Part shown: positions 40,579-49,070 of the stretch, one piece after another
How the letters are laid out: each line of letters begins with the position of its first letter
Numbering within the stretch: position 1 is the first letter of the stretch
Origin: Streptomyces indicus
GTDB lineage: Bacteria > Actinomycetota > Actinomycetes > Streptomycetales > Streptomycetaceae
Direction: 5' to 3'
Assembly: GCF_900100315.1 (NCBI RefSeq)
Contig: NZ_FNFF01000027.1
Location: forward strand, 1-50,030
Length of the DNA: 50,030 nt
Notes under the pieces: generated by a model
Told to the model about the DNA's origin: nothing
The model's input: the letters and a program-made list of their open reading frames with translations, nothing else
Database searches by the model: none
Made by a program: the position numbers and the translations under genes

Positions 40579-42381
40579 CTACGACCGTGTCGGCCGCCCG
40601 ACCAGCCGCTCACCGGGGTCCGCCCCGGACCGGTCCACCAGCCGCTCGGCCTCCGGCTCCACCACGGCATGCACCGCGGGGGTGCGCCCGGTGAGGAACT
40701 GCCGGCGCATCAAAGTCCGCTGGATCTTTCCGCTGGTGGTCCTGCGCACCGTGCCGGGCGCCACGAGCAGGACGCTGCCCACCGCGATCCCGAACTCCCG
40801 GGCGAGTGCGGCCTGGACCCGGCCGGTCAGCTCACGGCCCGCCTCGGCGATGTCCGCCACCGCCTCAAGACCCGTGGCCTCGAGCACGAGCACCAACCGC
40901 TCCCGGCCCTCCGGGCCGGCCGGTACCGTGAACGCGGCACCCGTGCCCAGCGACCGGTCCACGGCACGCGCCGCGGCCTCCACATCGTGGGGGTAGATGT
41001 TGCGGCCGTTGACCAGCATCATCTCCTTCAGCCGGCCGGTGACGAACAACTGCCCGTCCGCGACGGCTCCCAGGTCCCCGGTGCGCAGCCAGCCCGCGGC
41101 CGCCGGCCCGGCCTCGTCGGCGAGCCGGGCCCCGAACGTCTGCGCCGTGGCCTGGGTCTGCGCCCAGTAGCCGCCGGCCACACTCGCTCCGCGCACCCAG
41201 ATCTCCCCGACCCGCCCCTGCGGCACGGCCCGTGACGTCGCCGGTTCGACGATCCGCACCTCGAAGTCCTCGGCGCGGACCGTGCCGCTGCTCACCAGCG
41301 TGCGCTCGGGAGCGTCCGCCACCGCCGGGACGACTGCGCCGCGCTCCAGGGCGGCCGCATCGACGCGGCGGGTGACGGGCGCGGCCCCGCGGGGAGCCCC
41401 CGACACCAACAGCGTGGTCTCCGCCATGCCGTAGCACGGGAAGAACGCCTCGGGCCGGAAACCCGCCGGCGCGAACCGGTGCGCGAACGCGGCCAGGGTG
41501 TCGGCGCGCACCGGCTCGGCGCCGTTGCAGGCGGACTCCCAGCCGGACAGGTCCAGACGGGCGAGATCGGCGTCCTTGACCCGCCGCACGCACATGTCGT
41601 ACGCGAAGTTGGGGCCGCCGCCGATGGTGACCCCGTGCTCCCCGATCATCTCCAGCCAGCCCACCGGCCGGCGCAGGAAGGCGCCCGGCTCCATGAGCGC
41701 GGCCCGCGCCCCCAGCCACAGCGGCTGCAGCACATGCCCGATGAGCCCCATGTCGTGGTAGAGCGGCAGCCAGCTGCCGAAGACGGAGTCGCCGGTCGCG
41801 CCCAGCGAGCGCTGGATCGCCGCCTCGTTGGCCATGAGGTTGCGGTGCGAGACCATGACCCCCTTGGGCGTGCTGGTCGAGCCCGACGTGTACTGCAGGA
41901 AGGCCAGGTCGTCCGGGCGCAGGTCGGGGGCGCGCCACTGGGCGGCGTCGCCCAGGGGGCCGGCGTCCGTCGCCACGCAGGGCACGGACCGGATGCCGCT
42001 CAGCCCGGCCTCGATGTCCGGCGCGGCCGCCGCGGTGGTGAGCACCGCGCCGACCCGGGCGTCGCCCGCGATCCGGGCGAGCCGCTCGAAGTGACGGGTG
42101 CGGTCGGTGGGCAGCGGCGCCGGGACCGCGACCGCGCCCGCGTACAGACAGCCCACGAAGGCCGTCACGAAGGACAGGTCGGACGGGTACAGCAGCAGCA
42201 CCTGCCGACCGGACAGGCCTCGATCCAACAGCCAGGAGGCGATGTCCCTGGCCCGCTCGTCCAGCTCGGCGTAGCCGAGCCGCTCCACCCCCGTGTCACG
42301 GACGAACGCGAAGGCCTCGGCCCCGCCCCGCTCCTGCACCCGGGCCAGCACCCGTTCCGTGTACGTCTGCTGATGACTCAT
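40579..42381 (-). CDS. Fatty acyl-AMP ligase (FAAL), cassette 2
   Basis: The 600-aa adenylate-forming enzyme is clearly paralogous to the one at 6071. It has YTSGSTSTPKGVMVSH, SWLPLYHDMGLIGH, CYGMAETTLLVSG, TGDLGAVADG, GRLKEMMLVNGRNIYPHD and RTTSGKIQRT. The ATG at 42381 has GGAGG five bases away; a GTG one codon earlier is too close to it. It should load a fatty or aryl acid on the ACP at 39940. It follows the type II thioesterase by 15 bp. Differences from ligase 1 in the substrate pocket cannot be judged by eye, so chain specificity is open. Confidence 0.93.
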   Translation of the reverse strand: MSHQQTYTERVLARVQERGGAEAFAFVRDTGVERLGYAELDERARDIASWLLDRGLSGRQVLLLYPSDLSFVTAFVGCLYAGAVAVPAPLPTDRTRHFERLARIAGDARVGAVLTTAAAAPDIEAGLSGIRSVPCVATDAGPLGDAAQWRAPDLRPDDLAFLQYTSGSTSTPKGVMVSHRNLMANEAAIQRSLGATGDSVFGSWLPLYHDMGLIGHVLQPLWLGARAALMEPGAFLRRPVGWLEMIGEHGVTIGGGPNFAYDMCVRRVKDADLARLDLSGWESACNGAEPVRADTLAAFAHRFAPAGFRPEAFFPCYGMAETTLLVSGAPRGAAPVTRRVDAAALERGAVVPAVADAPERTLVSSGTVRAEDFEVRIVEPATSRAVPQGRVGEIWVRGASVAGGYWAQTQATAQTFGARLADEAGPAAAGWLRTGDLGAVADGQLFVTGRLKEMMLVNGRNIYPHDVEAAARAVDRSLGTGAAFTVPAGPEGRERLVLVLEATGLEAVADIAEAGRELTGRVQAALAREFGIAVGSVLLVAPGTVRRTTSGKIQRTLMRRQFLTGRTPAVHAVVEPEAERLVDRSGADPGERLVGRPTRS

Positions 42382-42396
42382 CACAACCTCCGTCGC

Positions 42397-43185
42397 TCAG
42401 GCGGACAACGCGCCGGCCAGCGCCGGGGCCCGGTCGTACCGGCGGATCACGGACGCGAGTTCCTGCAGGAAGACGTCCTCGTGGGCGCGGATGAAGAAGT
42501 GCCCGCCCGGCACCACCCGCACCTCGCAGCCGCGGCCCGCGTGGCGCCGCCAGGCCACCACCTCGGGCACCGACACGAGCCGGTCCCTGGCCCCGATGAA
42601 CAGGTGCAGCGGCACCCGCACGGCCTCCTCGTCCGGGGCGAAGGCCGTCGTGCACAGCAGGAGGTCATCGCGGGCGACGGGCAGCAGCGCCGCCAGGAAG
42701 TCGGGATGCTCGAGGATCACCCGCGGGATACCGCCCAACGCGGCGAGCGAAGCCACCAGTTCCTCGTCGCTGGCCCCCGGGTCGGCGATCTTCGGCGCCG
42801 GAAGGTGCGGCGCCCGGTACGAACTCAGCGCCAGCGCCAGCGGCAGCGGTGCACCGCGGCGCTGGCGCCGGGCCGTGAGCGCATACGCCACGAGGGCGCC
42901 CATGCTGTGCCCGTAGAACACGTGCGGGTGCTCCAGCTCCGCATCCAGCTGCTCGTCGAGATCGGCGACGAGCGCGTGCAGGTCGGTGAAGCGCGGTTCG
43001 GTCATCCGGCCCTCGCGGCCGGGCAGTTGGACGGGCAGCACCCGAGCGCCCGCTCCGTGCACGTCGAGGCCGCGCTGCCAGCGCCGGTAGGCCGACGCCC
43101 CGCCGCCCGCGTAGGGGAAGCAGAACAGCCGCACCCCGGTCTGGGCGTCGTCCGTCGGAAAGGTGTGGGACAGGTAACGCGTCAT
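42397..43185 (-). CDS. Type II thioesterase
   Basis: The 262-aa alpha/beta hydrolase is of the GrsT/RifR type: FCFPYAGGGASAYRRW, LPGREGR, nucleophile Ser94 in YGHSMGALVAY, acid in GARDRLV, and His in PGGHFFI. It removes stalled or wrong acyl groups from carrier proteins. It heads a two-gene unit with the FAAL, suggesting editing of acyl groups on the cluster ACPs. The ATG at 43185 follows GAGGCGG. Confidence 0.94.
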   Translation of the reverse strand: MTRYLSHTFPTDDAQTGVRLFCFPYAGGGASAYRRWQRGLDVHGAGARVLPVQLPGREGRMTEPRFTDLHALVADLDEQLDAELEHPHVFYGHSMGALVAYALTARRQRRGAPLPLALALSSYRAPHLPAPKIADPGASDEELVASLAALGGIPRVILEHPDFLAALLPVARDDLLLCTTAFAPDEEAVRVPLHLFIGARDRLVSVPEVVAWRRHAGRGCEVRVVPGGHFFIRAHEDVFLQELASVIRRYDRAPALAGALSA

Positions 43186-43596
43186 TCCGTTCCGCCTCGG
43201 GCTCGTCAGGTTGTCTGGATGCCCGCCGGGACCGCGTCACCGTGAGCGGCGAGGAGGACGGACCGGTGGGGCGGCGGACGTCCGGGTCCCGGTGTGCGGA
43301 CGCGCACGTCGGGGCACCTGCCCGACCGGCCGGACACCTCGACGCACGGTGGCGCGGCTCCCGGCAGGCACACCGCGAGCATGCGGTGGACCGCTAAAAG
43401 ACAGCCAAATCGGATGCGGTGGAAGACCAAAGGGGGAACCTGCCGGAGGCCGCAGCGACGTCGCGCGGCACAGCGGGCACACGGCCCCCCCAAAAAAAGG
43501 GGGTCTTGTGCCCCGACTGCGCTCTGGCGCTGCGCCGAGACCACCCCCGGCACGGCAGGGGCAAGCCCCCCGGGGTGTACGAGGCGGATCGGCGGC
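43186..43596. other. Gene-free spacer upstream of the thioesterase
   Basis: The 411-bp gap between the TetR stop and the thioesterase start should hold the thioesterase-ligase promoter. A C7-A7-G5 block at 43485-43503 can form a 5-bp GC stem with a 7-base loop and may be the TetR terminator. A short palindrome GCGGTGGACCGC is at 43383-43394. No clear promoter hexamers or gene were found. Confidence 0.5.
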
Positions 43597-44268
43597 TCAG
43601 GCACCGGGGCGCCGCGCACGGCCGGCCCGAGCGGGCGGGCGGGCGCCGAGCACCGGCTCCAGGTAGCGCAACAGCACCTTCTTCAACTCCGCCCGGTACA
43701 CGTCCTGTTCGCCGGGATGCGCCGCGATCAGGTCGAGGCCCGCCGTGAACAGGGCGAGGACGGTGGTGGCGACGCGGGTGACCTCGGCCCGCGCTGCACC
43801 GGGCAGGTGGAGCGCGAGGATCTCCTCGATCCGGCCGAGCACCACGCCGTGGAAGTGCTCGAAGGCATCGGTGACGTGGCCGGGGCTGTCCGCGCCGTGC
43901 ACGAGCACGTGGAACGCCGGGTTACGGGCGTTGAAGTCGAGCAGCGGGTCGACCACCGCGTCCAGCAGGCCGGCGAGCGGCAGCCCGAGGTGCGCGGAGG
44001 ACAGCGCCTGGCCGTACGAAGTGCGCCACTGCTCGAGCAGCCGGTCGCCCAGCTTGATCGCGATGGCCTCCTTGTTGGCGAAGAACTGGTAGAGCGTGCC
44101 CGGTGACACCCCGGCCTCGCGGGCGATCGCGTTGGTGCCGGCCCCCGCGTATCCGCTCCGCGCGAAGACCACGGCCGCGGCGTCCAGGAGCTGGGCCGCG
44201 CGGCGCTCGCCGCGGGCCTGGCGGCGGCGGGCGCCGGGGCCGCCGCTTGGCTGCTCCTGGCCGGGCAT
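43597..44268 (-). CDS. TetR-family regulator, probably of export
   Basis: The 223-aa protein has the helix-turn-helix LLDAAAVVFARSGYAGAGTNAIAREAGVSPGTLYQFFANKEA and an all-helical ligand domain of the TetR_C group seen in AcrR/efflux regulators. It is unlike the two hormone receptors in its N-terminal recognition helix. It is the fourth gene in a leftward group starting with the MFS exporter, so control of export by a ligand, possibly the product, is likely. The ATG at 44268 follows GAGGGGG. Confidence 0.9.
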   Translation of the reverse strand: MPGQEQPSGGPGARRRQARGERRAAQLLDAAAVVFARSGYAGAGTNAIAREAGVSPGTLYQFFANKEAIAIKLGDRLLEQWRTSYGQALSSAHLGLPLAGLLDAVVDPLLDFNARNPAFHVLVHGADSPGHVTDAFEHFHGVVLGRIEEILALHLPGAARAEVTRVATTVLALFTAGLDLIAAHPGEQDVYRAELKKVLLRYLEPVLGARPPARAGRARRPGA

Positions 44269-44411
44269 CGACGTCCCCCTCTTGATGTGTCCGAGCTGCT
44301 GCGGGCCGGTGCGCGTGCGCTCCCGCCGCGCCGGAGGCCGGCCACGATGCGGCCTTGTCCCGCCGCCCGTCGGGAGCGGCACGCGCGAACGCCCGGCGCG
44401 CCGCCCGGCGT

Positions 44412-44801
44412 TCAGTGGCTGAGCAGCCAGCCGATGCGGTCGTAGGCGAGGATTTGGTAGAGGACCATGACCGCCAGCAGCCAGCGGGCGGCCCGGCGCA
44501 GATCCGCCGCATACAGGGCTGCCACCGCGCCGAAGAACACAGCGAGTTCGAGCAGCAGCCGCAGCGGGCCGGGCGTGTGGACATCGCTCTCGCCCGAGCG
44601 CGAGGGATCGTCCGGCACGGCAAAGGTGCCCCACATCCAGCCGACGGCCACCGGCAGCGCGACCACCGCGAGCCAGCGCCACGGCGGTGGCACGGTGCGC
44701 CAGGCCCAGATGCCGAAGCAGACCAGCGAGACCACCTCGAGCAGGAAGCGGACGCCGAGCAGGACGCCGTTGTTGGCGAGCGCCACAGTCGTACCCGTCA
44801 C
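44412..44801 (-). CDS. YrdB/DUF2568-family small membrane protein
   Basis: The 129-aa protein has four hydrophobic segments: about 8-32, 40-58, 78-98 and 104-125. The short polar loop between the second and third reads VPDDPSRSGESDVHTPGP, typical of YrdB/DUF2568 proteins. Function is unknown in the family. It is coupled to the upstream SRPBCC gene by ATGA and sits between that gene and the TetR gene. Confidence 0.8.
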   Translation of the reverse strand: MTGTTVALANNGVLLGVRFLLEVVSLVCFGIWAWRTVPPPWRWLAVVALPVAVGWMWGTFAVPDDPSRSGESDVHTPGPLRLLLELAVFFGAVAALYAADLRRAARWLLAVMVLYQILAYDRIGWLLSH

Positions 44802-45340
44802 CGGACAACCTCCCTCTCAGCAGTCTCAGCCGTGGACTTGAGGGCTGCCAGCCAGTCCTCAAGGACGGTGCGCAGCTTGGCGCTGGGGAAGTACAGGGCG
44901 ATGAACGGGCCGCCGATGGACTCCTCCGACAACACCTCGGTGGCGCGCCCGTCCTCGAGGGAGGCGAGCCGGAAGCGGTGCACCGCGCGGGTGCCGGCCA
45001 GCACGCCGGTCCAGCACAGTTCCCGCAGCGGCTCGACCACGGCCAGCGTCGACCTGATGGGCATCCCGCCCAGCTTCCAGCGGAACTCCTCATCCGGCAC
45101 GGCGCCCTTGGGCCCCTGCCGCACGGAGGTGACGCCCGGCACCCACGAGGGCCAGCCCGGCAGGTCGTGCAGCAGCCGCCACACGGTGGCCGGGGGAGCC
45201 TCGATCCGTACCCGGCTGAGGGCGGTCACGGGCGCCCGGTCGTCGATGAGGCCCCCCTTGGCGTAGTGCTGCTGGAGCTCGGCCAGCGACGGGCCGGTGT
45301 AGAAGACGCGGCGGAGTAATGAGCGTGAGGCGACGGGCAT
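44798..45340 (-). CDS. SRPBCC-family protein (polyketide cyclase/START-like)
   Basis: The 180-aa protein has a short N-terminal extension (MPVASRSLLRRVFYTG), then a START-like domain with VRIEAPPATVWRLLHDLPGWPSWVPGVTSV, a central WKLGGMPIRSTLAVVEPLREL, and the C-terminal helix KLRTVLEDWLAALKS. The pattern matches the common SRPBCC proteins that bind hydrophobic ligands. It lies 56 bp downstream of the exporter gene, so ligand binding in self-protection or delivery to export is as likely as cyclisation. ATG at 45340 chosen on the AAGGTGG site. Confidence 0.8.
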   Translation of the reverse strand: MPVASRSLLRRVFYTGPSLAELQQHYAKGGLIDDRAPVTALSRVRIEAPPATVWRLLHDLPGWPSWVPGVTSVRQGPKGAVPDEEFRWKLGGMPIRSTLAVVEPLRELCWTGVLAGTRAVHRFRLASLEDGRATEVLSEESIGGPFIALYFPSAKLRTVLEDWLAALKSTAETAEREVVR

Positions 45341-45396
45341 GGAGCCACCTTGTGGGGAGGGACGGAAACGGTGCATCGGTCATCTCGATCCGGGGG

Positions 45397-46872
45397 TCAG
45401 GTCGGCCGGGCGGGCACATCCTGCGCCGTGGGCGGGGTACGGACGACCGGCCCGCCCGTGTGTACGGGCGCCACGCGCACGGCGGGACCGGGCAGCAGCA
45501 GCCCGGCGAGCACCGCACCGGCCGCGACGATGACGGCCGCGGTGACGAAACCCGCCGGCGCGGCGGCCGCGACACGGGCGCCGGCCGCGCCCTGCGCGAG
45601 GACGGTGCCGATGACGGCGACACCGACGGCGTTGCCGAGTTCCATCATGGTGTCGTTGAGGGCCGCCGCGTTGCCCGACCGTTCGGGTGCGACCAGCGAC
45701 AGCGCGGTGTCCGTCGCAGGCCCCAGGGCCAGGCCGACGCCCACGCCGAGCACCGCGAGCCCGGCCAGCACGCCCGTGTAGCCGTCGGCCGCCGCGAGTG
45801 CCAGGGTGCCCGCCGCCGCCGTCGCCAGACCGGCGCCGACCGCGCCGCGCGGTCCGCGGCGGCGGGCCAGCCACGGGGCGGCGGCCGATCCCGCCCCGAC
45901 CGCGACCGCGATCGGGGCGAGAGCGAGTCCGGCCTGCAACGGCCCGTACCCGAAGCCGAATTGAAGGTGCTGCGTGAGGACGAACAGGGTGCCGGCCAGG
46001 CCGCAGAAAAGCAGCATGATGCCGGCGCTCGCGCCGAGGAAGACGGGATGGCGCAGCAGCGCGAAGTCGACCATCGGGCTGGGGTGCCGCCGTTCCCACA
46101 CCACGAACCCGGTGCCGCACACCAGGGCGGCGCCGAACGCACCCAGGACGGCCGCCGACGTCCATCCCTCGCCCGAGGCGTGGATGGCGCCGAACACCAG
46201 GCCCACCATGACCGCGGAGCCGAGCAGCGCACCCACCGGGTCCAGCGGCCGGGGCACGGGCGCCGCCGACTCCGGCAGCAACAGCAGCCCCGCGACCAGG
46301 ACGACCACGACCGGCAGCAGGTTCACCAGGAACACCGAGCCCCACCAGAAGTGGCCCGCCAGGGCCCCGCCGAGCGCCGGCCCCACGGCCACCCCCAGTG
46401 CGGACGTGCTGCCCCAGATGGCGAGGGCCCGCGGCCGCTCGTGCGCGGGGAACACGTCCACCAGGATGGACAGGGTGCCCGGCATGACCAGGGAAGCGGC
46501 CAGCCCCATCACGGCCCGTGCGGCGATGAGCTGGCCCGCACCGTCAGCGGTGAGGGCGAGCAGCGAGCCGGCACCGAACAGAACGACACCGAGCAGCGTG
46601 GCCCGCTTGCGGCCGTACCGGTCGGACAGGGTGCCCGCGGTGAGCAGGCAGGCCGCGAAGACCAGCGCGTAGCCGTCGACGATCCACTGCGTCGTGCCGA
46701 TGCCGATGTCCAGGTCCCGCATCAGACTGGGCAACGCGACGTTCAGCAGCCCGTTGTTGAGGATGATCACGAACAGGGCGAGGGAGAGGACCGCGAGCAC
46801 CGCCCAACGGCGCGGATCCGGCGGGTCCGCGAGCCGGGACGTGCGCACATCCTCGTCGTACGTCGGCTGCAT
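45397..46872 (-). CDS. MFS drug exporter, DHA2 (14-TM) family
   Basis: The 491-aa membrane protein has about 14 hydrophobic segments. It shows MFS motif A (LSDRYGRKRATLL) after TM2, RAVMGLAASLVMPGTLSIL, and antiporter motif C (GSTSALGVAVGPALGGALAG). It is closest in style to QacA/EmrB drug:H+ antiporters. The ATG at 46872 has GAGGAGAGG with 7-base spacing; an ATG eight codons earlier is possible. It heads a leftward group with SRPBCC, DUF2568 and TetR genes and probably exports the cluster product, giving self-resistance. Confidence 0.93.
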   Translation of the reverse strand: MQPTYDEDVRTSRLADPPDPRRWAVLAVLSLALFVIILNNGLLNVALPSLMRDLDIGIGTTQWIVDGYALVFAACLLTAGTLSDRYGRKRATLLGVVLFGAGSLLALTADGAGQLIAARAVMGLAASLVMPGTLSILVDVFPAHERPRALAIWGSTSALGVAVGPALGGALAGHFWWGSVFLVNLLPVVVVLVAGLLLLPESAAPVPRPLDPVGALLGSAVMVGLVFGAIHASGEGWTSAAVLGAFGAALVCGTGFVVWERRHPSPMVDFALLRHPVFLGASAGIMLLFCGLAGTLFVLTQHLQFGFGYGPLQAGLALAPIAVAVGAGSAAAPWLARRRGPRGAVGAGLATAAAGTLALAAADGYTGVLAGLAVLGVGVGLALGPATDTALSLVAPERSGNAAALNDTMMELGNAVGVAVIGTVLAQGAAGARVAAAAPAGFVTAAVIVAAGAVLAGLLLPGPAVRVAPVHTGGPVVRTPPTAQDVPARPT

Positions 46873-47108
46873 CGCTGGTCCTCTCCTCGCGCTCATGGGC
46901 AGGGGCCGGCGCCGGTGCGCGCCCCGGGCGAGCGTGCCCCCGCACGCTGAAGTCCCGCTTGTGCAGCAGCCCTCCGCATCTCGCGCGTCGTGCACACGGC
47001 TGCGAGAGGGGGAGCCCTGGGTCCGCCGCCGGGCGACGGCCGCCCGCGCACCGCCGGACGCCGGCGCGCAGGACCTGTCCCTGCGCTTCGCCCCGGATGC
47101 CCGGCACA

Positions 47109-47141
47109 CCCCGGCGCTTTGCCCAACTTTTAGCGCCGGGG
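47109..47141. promoter_or_regulatory. Operator-like inverted repeat in the MFS/DegT divergent gap
   Basis: CCCCGGCGCT (47109-47118) and AGCGCCGGGG (47132-47141) are perfect 10-bp complements with a 13-bp AT-richer spacer. The repeat lies within the 390-bp gap between the leftward exporter and the rightward DegT-family gene. This is the right place for a TetR-type operator controlling both genes; a hairpin is also possible. No other feature was seen in the gap. Confidence 0.55.
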
Positions 47142-47262
47142 CACACGATGGAGCCCCGCCACCGTCCCCTGCTCGTCAGGAGTGAACACGTCCGGGAAGC
47201 CACGCGGATCGTCCTGGCGTCGGCCGGCCCCCACCTGCCAGGCGGCGACACGAAAGGTAGTC

Positions 47263-48423
47263 ATGATCAATCTCTTTCAGCCCCAAGTCGGAGCGGAAGA
47301 ACTTGCCGCGGTTGCCGAGACCTTCGATGACAAGTGGCTGGGACACGGCCCTCGTACGCGGGCCTTCGAGGCCGCGTTCGCGGAGCACATCGAGGTGCCC
47401 GCCGAACACGTCATCTTCGTCAACTCGGGTACCTCAGGGCTCTTCCTCGCCCTGGAATCGATGGACCTGCAGGAGGGCGACGAGGTGGTACTGCCCTCCC
47501 TCAGCTTCGTCGCTGCCGCGAACGCCGTCCTCAGCTGTGGCGCCCGGCCGGTCTTCTGCGACGTCGACCCCCGCACCCTCAACCCCACGGTCGAGGACAT
47601 CGAGCAGGCGCTCACGCCTCGCACCAAGGCGGTCATCGTCCTGCACTACGGGGGCTCGCCCGGTGACATCGTGCGCATCGCGGACCGGTGCCGGGAGCTG
47701 GGCCTCACCTTGATCGAGGACGCGGCCTGCTCGGTGGCCTCCCGGGTGGACGGCCGGGCTGCGGGGTCCTTCGGCGACATCGCCATGTGGAGCTTCGACG
47801 CCATGAAGGTCATGGTCACCGGCGACGGCGGAATGATCTACCTCAAGGACCCGCAGCGGGCCGCACGGACCAGGCGGCTGGCCTACCACGGGCTGGCCCA
47901 GCCCAGCGGCTTCGGCTACGCGCAAGTCTCCTCCCGCTGGTGGGAGTTGGACATCCCCGAGCCCGGCCGCCGCGTCATCGGCAACGATCTCACAGCCGCG
48001 ATCGGTGCCGTACAGCTGCGCCGGCTGCCCGAGTTCGTACGCCGCCGCCAGGAGATCTGCGCACTTTACGACCGTGAACTGGGCGAGGTGCCCGGGCTGT
48101 TGCTTCCCCCCGCCCTGCCGGAGGGCCACGAGTCCACCCACTACTTCTACTGGGTGCAGACGGCACCGGAGATCCGGGACGACCTCGCCGGCGACCTGTA
48201 CAAGCAGGGCATCTACACGACCTTCCGTTACGCACCGCTGCACAAGGTGCCCGCCTTCGGGTCCCAGGCCCTCCAGCTGCCCCACTCGGACTGGGCCGCG
48301 GAGCGCACCCTGTGCCTGCCCCTGCATCCCGGCCTGAGCGACGGCGACGTGCACACGGTCGCGGCGGCCGTGCGCAAGGTCGTGGAGAACCGGCACGCGA
48401 CGGACGCGCCCGTCGCACCCTGA
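47263..48423 (+). CDS. DegT/DnrJ/EryC1/StrS-family PLP aminotransferase
   Basis: The 386-aa fold-type I PLP enzyme has NSGTSGLFLALE, PSLSFVAAANAV, the PLP-ring motif IEDAACSVASR (Asp153), and the Schiff-base Lys182 in SFDAMKVMVTGDGG. The family aminates keto-sugars and related carbonyls or catalyses AHBA-type aromatisation. There are no other sugar genes (no nucleotidyltransferase, dehydratase or glycosyltransferase) in view. A sugar role is therefore not supported here, and amination of a cluster intermediate is possible. The ATG at 47263 follows GAAAGGTAG. Confidence 0.92.
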   Translation: MINLFQPQVGAEELAAVAETFDDKWLGHGPRTRAFEAAFAEHIEVPAEHVIFVNSGTSGLFLALESMDLQEGDEVVLPSLSFVAAANAVLSCGARPVFCDVDPRTLNPTVEDIEQALTPRTKAVIVLHYGGSPGDIVRIADRCRELGLTLIEDAACSVASRVDGRAAGSFGDIAMWSFDAMKVMVTGDGGMIYLKDPQRAARTRRLAYHGLAQPSGFGYAQVSSRWWELDIPEPGRRVIGNDLTAAIGAVQLRRLPEFVRRRQEICALYDRELGEVPGLLLPPALPEGHESTHYFYWVQTAPEIRDDLAGDLYKQGIYTTFRYAPLHKVPAFGSQALQLPHSDWAAERTLCLPLHPGLSDGDVHTVAAAVRKVVENRHATDAPVAP

Positions 48424-49009
48424 CCACCGGCGGGGGCGCAGAGGAGGCGTCCTCCTCGGCGGTTCCGGCAGAAGGGCTTGCTGTCCACCGCGCAGCGCGC
48501 CGTTTGTTTGCTCCTCGCCGTCGTCGGGTGACGGCGAGGAGCGCGTGCCGCCGCGCCCCGCGGCCGCGGCGGCTCCCGCTCGCCCCAGGCCGGACGGGCG
48601 CGCGCGACCCGCCCGGCACGATGCCCTGTGGAGAGCGGCGACTCCACCGTCGCCGGCACGCTGCGGTGCCGCCCCGGGTGCCGGCAGCGACAGCGAAGTG
48701 CACGCCGTACCGCGCGAGTTCGCGCCCCGCAGTCGCGCCCGCTGCGAGGCGAGTCCGACGGCGGCCGCGACCTCCCCACCCCGGCCGGGCGTGATACGGC
48801 GCCGACTGCCCGGCGGGGCGCGATGCGGCGCCGACTGCCCGGCGGGGTGTGATGCGGCGCCGGCTGCCGGGTGGGAGCTCCGGTGCACGCCCCATCACCC
48901 CCGCTGCGCAGGGCGGACGCGAGCCTTCGGATGGCGGCGCGGGCCGCCCTGGCCCCCTCTTGTGCCGCCGCTGCCGCAAAGCGGCGGCCGTGCCGTGCTC
49001 ACGGCCTCG
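48424..49009. other. Gene-free spacer with 29-bp tandem repeats
   Basis: The convergent gap between DegT and ferredoxin genes contains three 29-bp units at 48791-48819, 48820-48848 and 48849 to about 48876, each built on GATGCGGCGCCGACTGCC-like sequence with a few changes. Nearby upstream DNA has diverged fragments of the same motif. Open frames across it have no ribosome sites and repeat-driven composition. Nothing resembles a gene, tRNA or CRISPR array. Confidence 0.6.
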
Positions 49010-49064
49010 TCGCACACCGGCCGGGCCCTCCGCGGTATCGGGGGAGGGCCCGGCCGGTGTGCGA
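49010..49064. terminator. 22-bp perfect inverted-repeat terminator
   Basis: Positions 49010-49031 and 49043-49064 are exact inverted repeats (starting TCGCACACCGGCC) around an 11-base loop. The structure ends 7 bp from the ferredoxin stop and is also downstream of the convergent DegT gene. It is a very stable hairpin without T-tract, likely separating the cluster from the kor-fdx operon. Confidence 0.88.
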
Positions 49065-49070
49065 CAAGGC

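Noticed and set aside
47263..48423. Amino-sugar biosynthesis
   Set aside because: No nucleotide-sugar synthase, dehydratase or glycosyltransferase is present in the window.
48791..48876. CRISPR array
   Set aside because: The repeats are directly adjacent with no spacers, and there are no cas genes.
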